Source: Exobasidium rhododendri (lineage: Eukaryota; Basidiomycota; Exobasidiomycetes; Exobasidiales; Exobasidiaceae). Taken from it: a stretch of DNA of 64,000 bases. Below the pieces are notes generated by a model, which was not told the origin of the DNA, made no database searches, and saw nothing but the letters and a program-made list of their open reading frames with translations. Below are positions 51,475-62,394 of this stretch, piece by piece; within the stretch, counting starts at the first letter, position 1; every line of letters begins with the position of its first letter. The DNA lies in NCBI GenBank assembly GCA_026210745.1, contig CP110630.1, positions 868,001 through 932,000 of the forward strand, written 5' to 3'. Made by a program: the position numbers and the translations under genes.

Positions 51475-54043
51475 ATGAATACAAAGGTAGCACCTCAATC
51501 GACGCCGACCTCCTCATCTGCGTCCACAGCAGCACGCCAGACACAACAAGCAGCAGCATCATTGGCGCATGCATCAAACGGTGGCGGTGAGGTCCCACCC
51601 AGTCCAGCTAAGAAGCAGGCGCCGACACCCGTGGAAGCACTATCCTCGACACTGAAGAATAGCAAGCTGGCAGAAGATTCTTTGGTAGATATGAACCCAG
51701 TAGTATACAAGAGACTCATCTTAAATCAAGATATAGCCGCAAATGCCGAGGGTACCGCGCAAGGAGAAACGATGGCAGGGTCATCTTCTTCCTCGATAAA
51801 CGAGAAGCCTTCACTTAGTACACAACTCCATGACCGGATATGGGCTCAAGGTGGTGAGCTAGTGATGCAACTTGGAGAGCCAAAGGAATTCGATGAGAAT
51901 GGAGACGCTGTGTCTCGAAAGATGTTCGAAAATGTAGAATTGGTGAATGTGGCATTCAGCGCGGAAGAACTGCAAGAAGCAATTGCTAATATTCGACAAG
52001 CTTGCCTGGAAGGAGACTGTGAATCAGCCATCCTCTTCGAGAGTAGCGGTACGAGCAAGGGTAACTATGCCTTTCTGATGCTAAGAAGGATACCATCCGG
52101 AGCTCAGGAGCTTTTAGAGCTACGAGTAGCGGTGATAGGAAATGGTGAGTGTGGAGGGGGAAGAGGGGGAGCACACTGTGGATTCGAGAGCTTCGTCTGA
52201 TGGGAATTTGCATGCTACCACACAGTCGACGCTGGCAAATCGTCTACATTGGGTGTATTGACTAGAGGTGGCTTGGACGACGGAAGAGGGAAAGCTCGAG
52301 TCAATCTATTCCGTCACAAGCACGAAATCGAGTCTGGTAGAACGTCCAGTGTAGGTATGGAAATCATGGGTTATGACACTAAAGGCGACATCATCATGAA
52401 TATGGACAAGAAGAATCCTTCCGAACCAGGACGAAAGATGAGCTGGGAGGAGGTGTGCGGAAAGAGCGCCAAAGTGATATCCTTTATTGATTTGGCTGGT
52501 CATGAGGTGAGTGGCAAGGCACGAGATTCAGCATTGTTAAGGCGGAGTAGTAGTATTGATGTTGTGTTGCTTTGCCTTGCGTTTTGGCAGAGATACCTCA
52601 AGACGACTGTAGGTGGTCTGACCGGCTGCTTGCCCGATTTTGTCATGCTCATGGTTGGTGCCAATGCAGGTTTGGTGAGTCGGCAGACGAAACGTTAGGA
52701 GTCATACTTCTACCGAATACTGACCTTCGAATCTAATCTTGTAGATTGGCATGTCCAAGGAGCATCTCGGTGTAGCGTTGGCTCTATCTGTACCCGTTCT
52801 CGTTTGTATCACAAAGATCGATATGACGCCGCCTCACATTCTGGAAGCGACGATCAAGCAATTGGTCAAGATTCTGAGATCACCTGGCTGTAGAAAGACG
52901 CCTATCTTCGTCGAGAATCAGGAGCAGGTGGTCGACTCGGCTTTACGGCTGGGCAAAGAGCGCATTTGCCCCGTCTTTCAGATCAGCAATGTGACCGGTC
53001 AGAACTTGAATCTACTGCGGTCCTTTCTCAACATCCTACCACAAGCAAATGCTGCAAAGGTAAGTCGACTTGCGTGTGTATGCGTATGAAGGATGAGAGC
53101 GTGATGCTAAAGGTGACTTTCTCAGTTCTCCCGCGACGCACCTTTCAAGTTTCAACTGCAAGACGTCTTTTCCGTTCCATTTGTTGGGTGTGTAGTAAGC
53201 GGAGTTATCTTAGGGGGAGTCGTTCGAGTTGGAGATAATCTCATCATTGGACCAGACTCACTTGGTCAATTTACCAACACCTCTGTTCGATCGATACAGA
53301 GGAAGCGGGTCAATGTGGATGCGGCCGTGGCAGGTCAAAGTGCTTCGTTTGCCTTGAAGAGGATTCGAAGAAATCAAGTTCGAAAAGGGATGGTCATGAT
53401 GAGCAAGACCGATGTACCACCAAAAGCATTCTTGACGTGCGATGCCGAGATCTTATGTCTGTATCACTCCACTACACTTAGTATCGGGAGTTGCATGGTC
53501 TTGCATGCGGCAAGTATTCGACAAACAGTCAAGATTGTTCAGATTGCGAAGTTGGACAGCCAGGGCAATATCGTACTACCATCCACATCATCGTCATCAT
53601 CGCCACCTTCTTCGTCGTCAGCATCGGGAGGAGCAGGAGAGACAGAAAAGGGTGCAGCAACAGAAAGTGAAGCGCAGAACGGCAAGGTGGAATTGCAAAC
53701 TTATCCTAGTAAAGCCAGTCGTGCTTCCTCCACCACGGCAGCAACATCGACAAAGAAGTCGAGTGACAGAAGCGAGAAACCGGTAGTGAGGACGGGTGAT
53801 CGGGCGCTACTGCGATTCCAATTCATTCGAACGGCGGAATTTTTGGAGCCTGGTCTGAAGCTGATCACTAGAGAAGCAGGGCTGAAGCTGATAGGTGTTA
53901 TCAGGAGTTGCGGTGACAGTAGTTGGCCTCCCAATCTGAAGCCTAATGGTGATACGAGTGCTACTGGAAGTAGTACTAGCAGCAGTGGCGCTGCTCCCAT
54001 TCCTCCGCCGCCAGCTCAGACTGTTGCGACAGCGAGTGCATAG
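51475..54043 (+). CDS. GTPBP1/2-type translational GTPase
   Basis: Elongation-factor-like GTPase of the GTPBP1 family; animal members deliver aminoacyl-tRNA to ribosomes and affect mRNA turnover. Exons 51475-52144, 52226-52506, 52591-52674, 52745-53059 and 53126-54043 give 755 residues. The G1 loop [14 protein letters not shown] is assembled by splicing (intron 1 falls inside it). G2 region: [14 protein letters not shown]3: FIDLAGHE, ending exactly at intron 2. G4: [12 protein letters not shown]. The EF-Tu-like beta-barrel domains follow: [51 protein letters not shown] Ser-rich insertion of about 70 residues sits in the last domain, and both termini are low-complexity. The fungal role is not established. 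Confidence 0.88.
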
Positions 54044-54298
54044 ATCGTGTACTGTAATACTCATCCACTCACACACACACACACGCACTCTCTCTCTCCT
54101 TTTTCAATGTATAATTCAGTAGTGGCGATAGTGACATTCATGGACACTCTAGTCAGACGAGAACAGAACAGGTTGGTTTACAGTGAGAATACGATCGAGG
54201 GCAGGACAATCTTGTGCAGGGGAGGAAGACGGAATGAGACATAAGGAGATGGAGGTGGAATCCGAGTCGCGAGGGAAGGGGAGGGGATGAACACACTT
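54044..54298. other. Convergent 3' region of the GTPase and PACC genes
   Basis: 255 bp between facing stop codons, with a short CA run near 54070-54085 followed by CT. Presumed 3' UTRs only. Confidence 0.45.
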
Positions 54299-57013
54299 CT
54301 AGATATTCACTCCCATGATCCTCCTTCTTCCAGCACCCTTCACTTCTGACGTCGTATCAACTTCATTCAGTAGAGAGGCAATATTTGGCAATTTCCGAAG
54401 ACCGTCCATCTTAGGAGTCGATCGCAGAGTTTCCGTCTCGTCACTACCTTCATCATCATCTGCACTTGCTCGATTGAAGGTAGGCGTCTTGACGGGCTCC
54501 ATGTCGTCGTCACTCTGCTGTCGTCCCGCCTGAATGCGAAGGGGAGCCAACGTCGTGGTGGCGTCTCTCTTGCTTCTTGGAAAATTGATGGCCATGAGAA
54601 GATCCAAGATTAGCTTAGCGTGTGATTGTCGGACCGGGTTGGAGATGGATCCGTGAGACGTGGTGGCATGTGAAGAAACTTCCATTGTGGCCACTTCTTC
54701 TTCAATGTCATCCATATTGTCTTCACCATCTCCAGCATTAGAAGCAGGAAAGAACGGTGATGAGTTTGATCTGAAAGAATCACCATCGTTTGTCGCCATA
54801 TTGGACGCCGGTGGACTGGGGGATGAGCTTGCCATGGAGTAGCTTTCGCTACGACTTCTGCGAACATGATTGCTGAGGGGACTGTTCAAGATTGAAGCAA
54901 TAGAGCTAGCCCCTGTTCCTCTCTCATTCGAAGTCGGTGATGGCAGCCTCCTTGCTGGATCGCCAGAGATAGCAAATCGTGGATAGATGCTCACCGAGGA
55001 TCGTACGACAGGTGGAGCCGCTTTGCTCGAGTTGGACTGGACGAAGTCCTCCATGTCTTGATCTTCGTCATCGTCTTGATCTTTCTCGTGCGTGGACCTT
55101 AGCGATGAATCGAGCGAAGATCTCTGTAACGGCTCGGCTCGAGTCAGCGCTTCAACGTTACGGTAGTGCGAGCCGCTCATCTCCTTTGGTCCGAGCTGTG
55201 GTACGTAAGCCGGTCCTCGACTGCTCCGAACGCTGTCAAATGAAGCAGAAGAAGAGCCTTGGTGGTACATCTGTGGCACAGGAGGGTACAGAAGAGCTGC
55301 CTGCTGCTGCTGTGAATGTTGAAGACTGTGTTGATGGCTGTGTTGATATTGTTGCTGTGGCTGCTGCTGTGTCGAGCTTTGATGGTAGCCGAGATCGTTA
55401 CTTCGTTGAGGCAGTTGAGCAATGGGACGTTGATCGTATGCGCTGCTGTGACTGGGCCACTGCGACCCATCCACACCAGAAAGGTATGGAACAGAGTGGT
55501 GGCGATTCTCCTGATCTTGGGGCCAGTGAAGCAAGCTCTCCTCGTATCCGGGCACGTTCGTCAAACCAAACGACGTCAAAGCGGATGCAAAGTCAAAGCT
55601 GCTTGATGGATCTTGAGAACCTTGACTGAGCGAAGAACTGGTATCAAACCTAGCTGCATTGGCGCCTACCTGCATCAGAAAGGCATTCAATTCGGCTAGA
55701 TCGGTGTGCTTGAAGGCATCGGGAAGGGATAGCTTGGGTAGGTGATTTCCTTGAGACGATTGTCGTTGAGCGGAGTGATGCGAGGCTGCTGGACTGTTTG
55801 CATCTGACGTGCCGGCTGATTCGGTGGCAAAAGACGACAGAATCTCGTGGAGAGAGGCATCGTCGATCCCATGACCAAATGACTGTTCAATCCTCTCTGC
55901 CATGTCAGAATCGTAGGTAGGTGTCACTCTCTTTTTGCGAACATCTTCAAAGAAGCTTGCCGTTGCGACTGCATCATGACCTCGCTTCGAGCCTGCCATT
56001 GAAGATGAACCTTGAGCTAGATAGGAATATGAGTTGGGATCATCGTTGTTTCCTCTTGGTCGCTCATTCTGCATTGCAAGGTACCCTCGGTCTACTGATG
56101 CTTGACCGTTGTTCGAGTATCGATGATGAAGGGGACCTATAGCAGAAGGGCTACCACTGGAAGCAGGCGTCGCAACATGAGAAGACAAGGGAGATAGTGA
56201 AGTCGACGAAGCAGATTCGTGCAGATAGCCAGGCGTGTGATCACGATGTACTTGTCCTTGATGGTGATTGTTCGTGTACATCGAAGAGCCTCGATTGACG
56301 CTAGGAAGACTAGGGTAAAGACTGGAATGGCTCGTATGTTGCAGAGACGCATTCTGCATGGAAGAGGCGTGATAGAGGGATGACGACTGAGATTCAGAAT
56401 GTCGAGCTCCAGTCCACAGCGGATTGGTGTTAGTGGCAGAGGCTGGATATTGCATAGGTAGGCTTGACCCTTGATAATTGGACTGTCTATTCTGTTGGTG
56501 TTGTTCCGTATGGATTCGCTCATGTTTCTTCAGGTCTTGAGGTCGCTTGAACAACTTCCCACAAGAATCGCAAGCGTGAGGTTTCAGAGGAGTATGAACT
56601 GTGCGTAGGGTAGGAAAAAGACAAGGGGCCAGGGGGACACCGACTTTAGCACACAATCACTAAACAAAGCTGGACAACACCAACTTCCTTTGTCTCTCAC
56701 CTCGCAAGTGGCTCGTAATGTGATCTCTCTTTGCGCATGTGACGTCGCAATCTGTCCATTTGCACGTCAAGCACAAATTATTCGTCGACTTGCGGCCGAC
56801 GTGATCGTTACAAAGATGAACGTACAGATCTTCGGGATCCTCGTACGACTTTGAGCATCCCACCCAGCGACAAACTGTTGCCTTTGAAACTTCTTCTCCT
56901 TGATTAGAAGAGGCTGAGCTCATAGAAGTGGCCAACGTGCTGCCGGCTGGAGAAGCGCTCGAACTGTCCGGACTGAGGGCGTCGACCGCTGCTTCGTTCT
57001 TTGCACTCGACAT
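54299..57013 (-). CDS. PACC: pH-response C2H2 zinc-finger transcription factor PacC/Rim101
   Basis: Regulator of ambient-pH-responsive genes. Exons 57013-56701 and 56598-54299 (102-nt intron) give 870 residues. Three fingers lie in the order typical of the family: [20 protein letters not shown] (about 47-72), [20 protein letters not shown] (about 80-105) and [20 protein letters not shown] (about 113-135). The splice joins SHLR to [15 protein letters not shown] and so restores the highly conserved link between fingers 2 and 3. A long Ser/Gln-rich region follows, with QQQ tracts and an Asp/Glu patch ([10 protein letters not shown]). The start is ATG 57013 ([11 protein letters not shown]). The proteolytic processing sites known for PacC cannot be placed by eye. 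Confidence 0.93.
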
Positions 57014-57977
57014 AGATAAATTTGTCGGTTTGTCGATATGATCTCTTGAGTTGCAAACGTGCACGCCGGTGATGGGAGCGACTGATAGGTCTAGAGTGAT
57101 CGGCGATGAAAGAATAAGGGGGATGACGATGGAAGAGGGAGACGGTCGGACGGGGTCGTTGAGAGGGAGGGGGAAATATTGTAATTTCTCTGCGCGAAGG
57201 TAAGGAGGGACATGGGGCCCAGGTAGTACCCTAGTCGCCGATTCTTGGCCCTCGTACCCTGCGTACAGTGCAAAGTCTTGGCGCAACACGTGTGGAAAGG
57301 CTGTGCCAAAGTGCCCACGGGGGCACTAGACGACACTAAGACTGTTCCCTTAATGCCTCCATCTTATGCCAAGCAAACGAAACAGATTGTTTCTTGGCAG
57401 CTTGGCGTCCCGTCCCTCGTGGCGTAGATCTCACCCCGAGGAAAGCTTGATAACCCTTCTGACATCCCCTCGCTATCGTTCTCCATCTGTCAAGACATCA
57501 TCAGCAGAGCGAGGAGTTCAAACTGTACTCAAGGCCACGATGACTCGGCCTTGGCAGATCAGGCTCAGTAATACTCGGATCGCAGTGTAGAGTAGACCAT
57601 CCTCTCCGCCTTCTTCTACCGTTCGACGAGGTGATGCAACAGCCTTTACCCTTTCTATATGCATGTGCTTCTTACCAATACAGATATCACTGTCAAAATT
57701 ACAAGTGGGAGTACGTCATACATGCTCACGTCCCTAGGGGTTATCAGAAGCTAAGGCAGCGATCTTTTTGGCCTTGGCAGGTCCATGGTCGGAGGAAGCA
57801 CATCCTCCCCAGAGCCGAGGCAAGGGACTGGCTATTCTCCGGCGCGTTCTAAGCTGGCCGTCGACCGTTTTATACGAGGGTGCGGATACTGCGATTACTG
57901 TACGCTACGATGTCGTCTTTCACATTGTCGTTGAGGGTCCAGTACGCCTAGATGGATAGTAGCACAATATAGTCTAT
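57014..57977. other. Intergenic region PACC to CNS1
   Basis: About 960 bp. The first 300 or so bases left to right are the PACC leader and promoter (minus strand); the remainder runs to the 3' end of CNS1. Several short open frames exist but none resembles a protein family or can be joined to one. No tRNA recognised. Confidence 0.45.
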
Positions 57978-59407
57978 TCATCGTTCCTTTGTGCTAGTCT
58001 CCTCCCTTTCCTTTTGAAATCGCTTGATCCATTTCTTTTCTTCATCTCCTTTGGGCAGGACAACGAGAGATATGAACCCATCCATCATGACGACACCGTC
58101 TCTCTCGATGCCCTTTGCCTTGTCTGCGTCCTTTGCACCTTGATCCAAGATTTCTCGCAAGGTAATCTTTCTTCCTAGCTTGAGCAACCTCTTGTTCCTC
58201 GTAGTTGCATATACATTCAGATTGTCGGCCACATATTCGCCCTTTTCATCCCAAGGCAACGCTCCTCTTGATTCGGGTGGGAACATCAAGTCGAGATGTG
58301 ATCCAACTGATGTGTCTTCGTGAAAGTGACTAACAAGATCTGTTTGAAAGTGTGCCGGATATAAAAATAGAATAGGAAACACCAATGGCGTCCTTATCGA
58401 GTCAGGTACTACCCATTTTTTCTCCCCCAAAAGTGGTAGTGAAGGCTGAGAAGATGCACCAAGCGCTTCTGGATCAAAGTGCAGGGGATTCGGATTTTCC
58501 GGAGGCTTGGCCGTTGTCTCTACCCAGACACCTCTCGCAAGCAGAGCCTTTCCTATCGCTACCTTTCCTTCCTTTTCTCTTCGTTCTCTCTCCCTGCTTT
58601 CTGCCTCTCGCTTCTCCGCTATTGCAGCCCTTTCCACAATCTTATGTCGAAGTTGCTCGACTGCACTATTACCTTTGTCGATGAGCAGGGCGTGGTCGCA
58701 GCAATCTGTTGCCTCGACGAAGCGATCGAGAGCAAAGAGAGCCCTAGCAGATCGATAGAAAGCTTTGCCTGATTTTCCGTTGAGACCAAGAACTTCCGAA
58801 CAATCCTTTAGCGTCATTCCAAAGTTCTCTAGTTCCAGGTTGCATGCCGCCCGATTGAGGAGGAGAGACTCTCGAAGTTTCTCGTCCTCGGGAGTCACGT
58901 CGATACCCTGAGTGTAGAAGCCGCGAGCTTCTTTGTATCTTTTTGCAACAAAGTACTCATTTCCTTGATTCTTGAACGTCGTAGCCACCTCTGCATCGGA
59001 TCAACTATCAGTGATCAAGCTGAGATTCGCCTTTTTAAGTCTCGGCTCCTACTTACCATCTGGAGTGCCATCAAAAGTTAGGCTCTGAAGTGCGTCAATA
59101 GCAGTCGTATCCTCTGATCCATTCACCGGAAGATCTTTCATGAAGAGTGGTATATTGTCAAGCATATCCAAGTGTGATTTGAGGTCTCTTTCAGGCTTTG
59201 GACTGTACACACCGAACGTCGGTCAGTCAAATCTTCGCAAATAGGGGAGAGCGATCATCGGACACAGATTAGAAGGGGGGGACGCACCTAGGCCTTTGGT
59301 CATGAGTCGATTCACTCGCATCGAGCTCCACAAGCGAAGGCTGCATGCAGATCAAAGTAAGTTTGCGAGAACCTAGTATAGTACGATATTGGCACTAAGC
59401 TCACCAT
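57978..59407 (-). CDS. CNS1: Hsp90 co-chaperone Cns1/TTC4
   Basis: TPR co-chaperone that binds Hsp90 and Hsp70 and, in yeast, supports eEF2 folding. Predicted exons 59407-59405, 59340-59288, 59202-59057 and 58990-57978 give 404 residues. The N-terminal exons encode MPSLVELDASES and HLDMLDNIPLFMKDLP, the conserved segment before the TPRs. TPR region: EVATTFKNQGNEYFVAKRYK, NRAACNLELENFGMTLKDCS, AFYRSARALFALDRFVEATD. The C-terminal wheel domain has FPILFLYPAHFQTDLVSHFH, LPWDEKGEYVADNLNVYATT and GRKITLREILDQGAKDAD. The first coding exon would be the ATG alone, directly followed by a GTGAGC donor; the other splices are in phase. An alternative is a start further in, with loss of the N-terminal segment. 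Confidence 0.88.
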
Positions 59408-59874
59408 TTTCTCAACCCTCGCCTAGACTGGATACGGGTGACTGGTACGGATGTATAGCATTGCATGCCCAAACTCACCAAACGCGAAAGAGAAAAGGCG
59501 AGAAAAGTGCCATTTCACGTGTCGCAGATCTTCCATTTAGCGCCGAGATCAACACCTCCACCCTTGGTTAAAGGTCCAAATAAGCTTTCCGGGAGCAAAA
59601 TCTCGAGACATCCGCCATCATTGCTCCTACTTTTCATGCACTGAGCTGGGCACGTCAAGCCGAATCAGCGTCGAATTAATTATGGATTTCTTGATCAGGA
59701 AAGTGGGACGATACAGAGCCTTGTCAAGGGTGCGACTTCGTTGCTTTAAAATGCTGCCTCTTGCGACTTCCTCTTGCAGCTGTCTCCCCATCCCCCTTCG
59801 TTCCCTTCACTGTGCTCTGTCTCGCTCTAATTTAACACCCTACTGCCTCACATACTCTATATCCTCTGCAAGAA
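59408..59874. promoter_or_regulatory. Divergent region between CNS1 and the hypothetical gene at 59875
   Basis: 467 bp; contains the CNS1 promoter on the minus strand and, towards the right, CT-rich sequence (59760-59860) resembling a leader of the plus-strand gene. No motif named. Confidence 0.4.
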
Positions 59875-60702
59875 ATGTCTCCAGAATTCGGCGTGCTACA
59901 GCGCAACAGCCTCCCAGCTAAGATTACTTTTGTAAAGGGAAGCAAAGGATTGCATCAACGAGCGAGGTCGCTTCTCTCGTCTCTTCGTCCTACATCAGTC
60001 CACCATCGAGCTTCTACCTCCTCAAGTACCGGATGCTATTATGCAACACACTACCTTTCCTCGTTGCATAGCGAACTACCACCACAACGATCGTACTCTG
60101 GGTGTCAGAACAAGAGAAGCTTCTCCTATCGACTTACTCATGAGACCACCTATGAGGAATGGTGCGATTCGCTAGGTGTCTCTGCTAACATCGATCTGAA
60201 TGAATATGCTGGTCTTGCGATGACAACAATAGGAGATGCAAGTATACAAAGGAGAAGTCACGTAGCAAGTAGACAGAAGACAGAACAGAAGCTACGTTTC
60301 TATCACCGACCTACCCAAATAAATTATGAGTTGTGGACGCATCCCGAACTCGGACCTACAACTACTCAAAATGTTCATCAACGCAACGAAAGCTCCAGCA
60401 GCTCTGCCTCTGTCAACTCGAGGAGTCGTCATCCATTTCAAGGAGAGCCTGTCCTATGGAGCCCTGCGCTCCTGCATACAAATGCCTGCCTCCCGTCGGT
60501 CAGCGAACGCTCTTCTTCGCTCAAGTCGCAAAAGCGTGATTCGTCCTCCTCCACCTCGTCCACTTCGTCTTCGCTCTCGCCGCTTTCGCCGGTCTTGCCA
60601 CCCTCGCGCCCTTGCACACTGTACGGCGAAGATGAACAGTACGTTTGGAGAGTATCTACGACGATGGCCGAGAAGCTCAGATCACCCATTGCTTGGATTT
60701 GA
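59875..60702 (+). CDS. Hypothetical protein, 275 residues
   Basis: Not recognised. A single open frame with ATG in a reasonable context (AAGAAATG) after a CT-rich stretch. The N-terminal 60 residues are basic and Ser-rich with few acidic residues (ITFVKGSKGLHQRARSLLSS), which could be a mitochondrial targeting sequence. The middle has a more globular appearance (SYRLTHETTYEEWCDSLGVS, NIDLNEYAGLAMTTIGDAS, YHRPTQINYELWTHPELGP). The C-terminal 100 residues are Ser/Pro-rich (SSSSTSSTSSSLSPLSPVLP) and end with YGEDEQYVWRVSTTMAEKLR. The frame is longer than chance shadows nearby and lies in an otherwise empty slot, ending 59 bp before the BOS1 stop. It could also be a partly wrong model with unseen introns. 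Confidence 0.5.
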   Translation: MSPEFGVLQRNSLPAKITFVKGSKGLHQRARSLLSSLRPTSVHHRASTSSSTGCYYATHYLSSLHSELPPQRSYSGCQNKRSFSYRLTHETTYEEWCDSLGVSANIDLNEYAGLAMTTIGDASIQRRSHVASRQKTEQKLRFYHRPTQINYELWTHPELGPTTTQNVHQRNESSSSSASVNSRSRHPFQGEPVLWSPALLHTNACLPSVSERSSSLKSQKRDSSSSTSSTSSSLSPLSPVLPPSRPCTLYGEDEQYVWRVSTTMAEKLRSPIAWI

Positions 60703-60761
60703 ATCTGTTGGTATATTTGTGCGCTCTATTGCCTTTATGTATTGCCAAGAGGAGACCATTA

Positions 60762-61776
60762 TTAGCCGAACCATTTGTATATATAGTCTGTCGTTTTCAT
60801 ATTGTCAGCATTCTACCCCTGCAACATCTGATATTAATACGCTTATACTCACAAAAGCAGACCAGAGTAAGGACGGCACCTATCGCAAAGATGATGTTGT
60901 CTTGTGTGCTCCTTCGTTCAATGTACCCCTTAGCAAGAAAGAGGAGACGTGTTGGCTGGGTAGCTGAAGATATCACTTTCACGCACACTCACAATGACAT
61001 CTCTGCTTAAGCCCATCGTCACTCCAACGTCTCTCAATCTCCGCTGTGTACCTTTGAGGATATCTCTCTGTTCTGTGATGTTGCTCCACACCTCTCTTCC
61101 CTGCGCGATGAAACCGTCCAATTGATTTTCCGTGCTCTGTATGAAGGAGTGTTCTCGAAGCGCATATCCTTCCCTCGCTGAGCCACCATTGCCTTCCCCA
61201 AACATGGCTGCTGCTGATGCATTCATTCGGTAGGCACTCAGCGGATCCGGCCGATCTTGGGGAGGGTGTGCACCTAAATTGATGGAGGTCGTCTCCAAGC
61301 CTTGTCCTTGCTGCTGTGTTGGCCCTTGATTCCGTGCATGGAGGGAGAAGGGTGACTCAACGTTTCCTGACCCGGCTGAACGTGTCGTTGAAGCGAAAGC
61401 ACTTGCTGAGCTAGATGCCGACGAAGGCTCCAAAGACTAGCAACAGCGACATCAACTTAGGGACAGTCTTCGTCCGATCTGACTGTCTAAGACTCACCTT
61501 GTTTTTGATATTCGTGAAAGTTGCTCTCATTTCCCTCTCTTCCTCCTTGAATTTCTTTACTCTTTGAAAAGCTTTCTCCCTCTTCTGCATATGCAGTTCT
61601 CTCTTTGCCATGTTCTCATAATCGTCGACCGTTCGGCTGAATGCTGATAGCGACGCGCTCAACTGACCCGACAGGGAAGTGAAAGAAGGAGAGCCTTTTG
61701 GTGATGACTCTATCAGTGTCAGATCAGAGTGAACCGAGGAAGACTGCCGTAGAGCCAGGTTGTACAGCGAATTCAT
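60762..61776 (-). CDS. BOS1: Golgi/ER SNARE Bos1 (membrin/GOSR2)
   Basis: v-SNARE for ER-to-Golgi vesicle fusion, C-terminally anchored. Exons 61776-61498, 61436-60993, 60928-60853 and 60787-60762 splice in phase to 274 residues. N terminus: MNSLYNLALRQSSSVHSDLT and LSGQLSASLSAFSRTVDDYE NMAKREL, characteristic of Bos1. After a Ser/Gln-rich linker come the SNARE heptads: REHSFIQSTENQLDGFIAQG, SNITEQRDILKGTQRRLRDV, LGLSRDVI-type GLSRDVI. The last two exons encode GYIERRSTQDNIIFAIGAVL and a tail anchor ending CFYYIYKWFG; the final 26-nt exon was deduced because it restores a complete anchor and stop. The 65-nt last intron has a GCTGACAAT branch site. Likely a substrate of the GET pathway, whose receptor gene GET1 is also in the window. 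Confidence 0.9.
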
Positions 61777-62394
61777 CTTGCAACGGTGACTTTTCTCTTC
61801 TCCTCTTTCTGTCTGACCGTCCAGTCGGCTGTAGTAAGGCAAGCTAAGTGCAAAAAGTGTGACACGCATGCTTAAGCGTACCAAGTGCATTCTTATCCGT
61901 GTTGGTCTGCCTGCATCTTCCAGCAATGGCCACGTTTCCCCGGCGCTCGTCTCTCATGCGTGGTTTCTGTTTGTTGCGCGTATTAGTCAAGGAAGCATTA
62001 TGATATTATGAAGCAAGCTAACTATGTATACAAATCATCCAAGCGAAAGTATACAGCAACAAGTCTCGCTCGCGACGGGAGCAGGATACCTTCATCCCTT
62101 TCGTCGAGTCAAATTCCAGTGAGCTCTCTCGAAGCAGCCTATGTCTAGATCAAAGGAGGCTCCTGAAGGGATGCAATATTAAGGGGCAGACTAGGCCTCG
62201 GAAGAGTACACCAGGCTGTCTTGCTCCAATTGGACTGGCGAGTGAGCACCATTTTTGCTCGATACCTTGCTCGCATCAGCCAATGGTCGGTAGTAGAGAT
62301 CTCCAAACCAAAGAGGGAAAAAACCTCCCATGCATTCCTGGTTGCTTTCTTATACGTCATGTGTAATGTCTTGACTTCCCTTTACACAAGATTC
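61777..62394. other. Intergenic region BOS1 to ORC5
   Basis: 618 bp between the BOS1 start and the ORC5 stop (both minus). Holds the BOS1 promoter and ORC5 3' UTR. A 71-codon frame at 62145-62360 resembles no family and is not called. Confidence 0.45.

Noticed and set aside
52410-52470. Extra intron inside exon 2 of the GTPBP1-like gene
   Set aside because: Potential GT/AG signals exist but their use would remove residues between G2 and G3 without restoring any family motif.
60762-61776. GOS1/GOSR1 SNARE
   Set aside because: The N terminus MNSLYNL and the GLSRDVI...IERRSTQD ending fit Bos1/GOSR2 better than Gos1, which has a different N-terminal signature.
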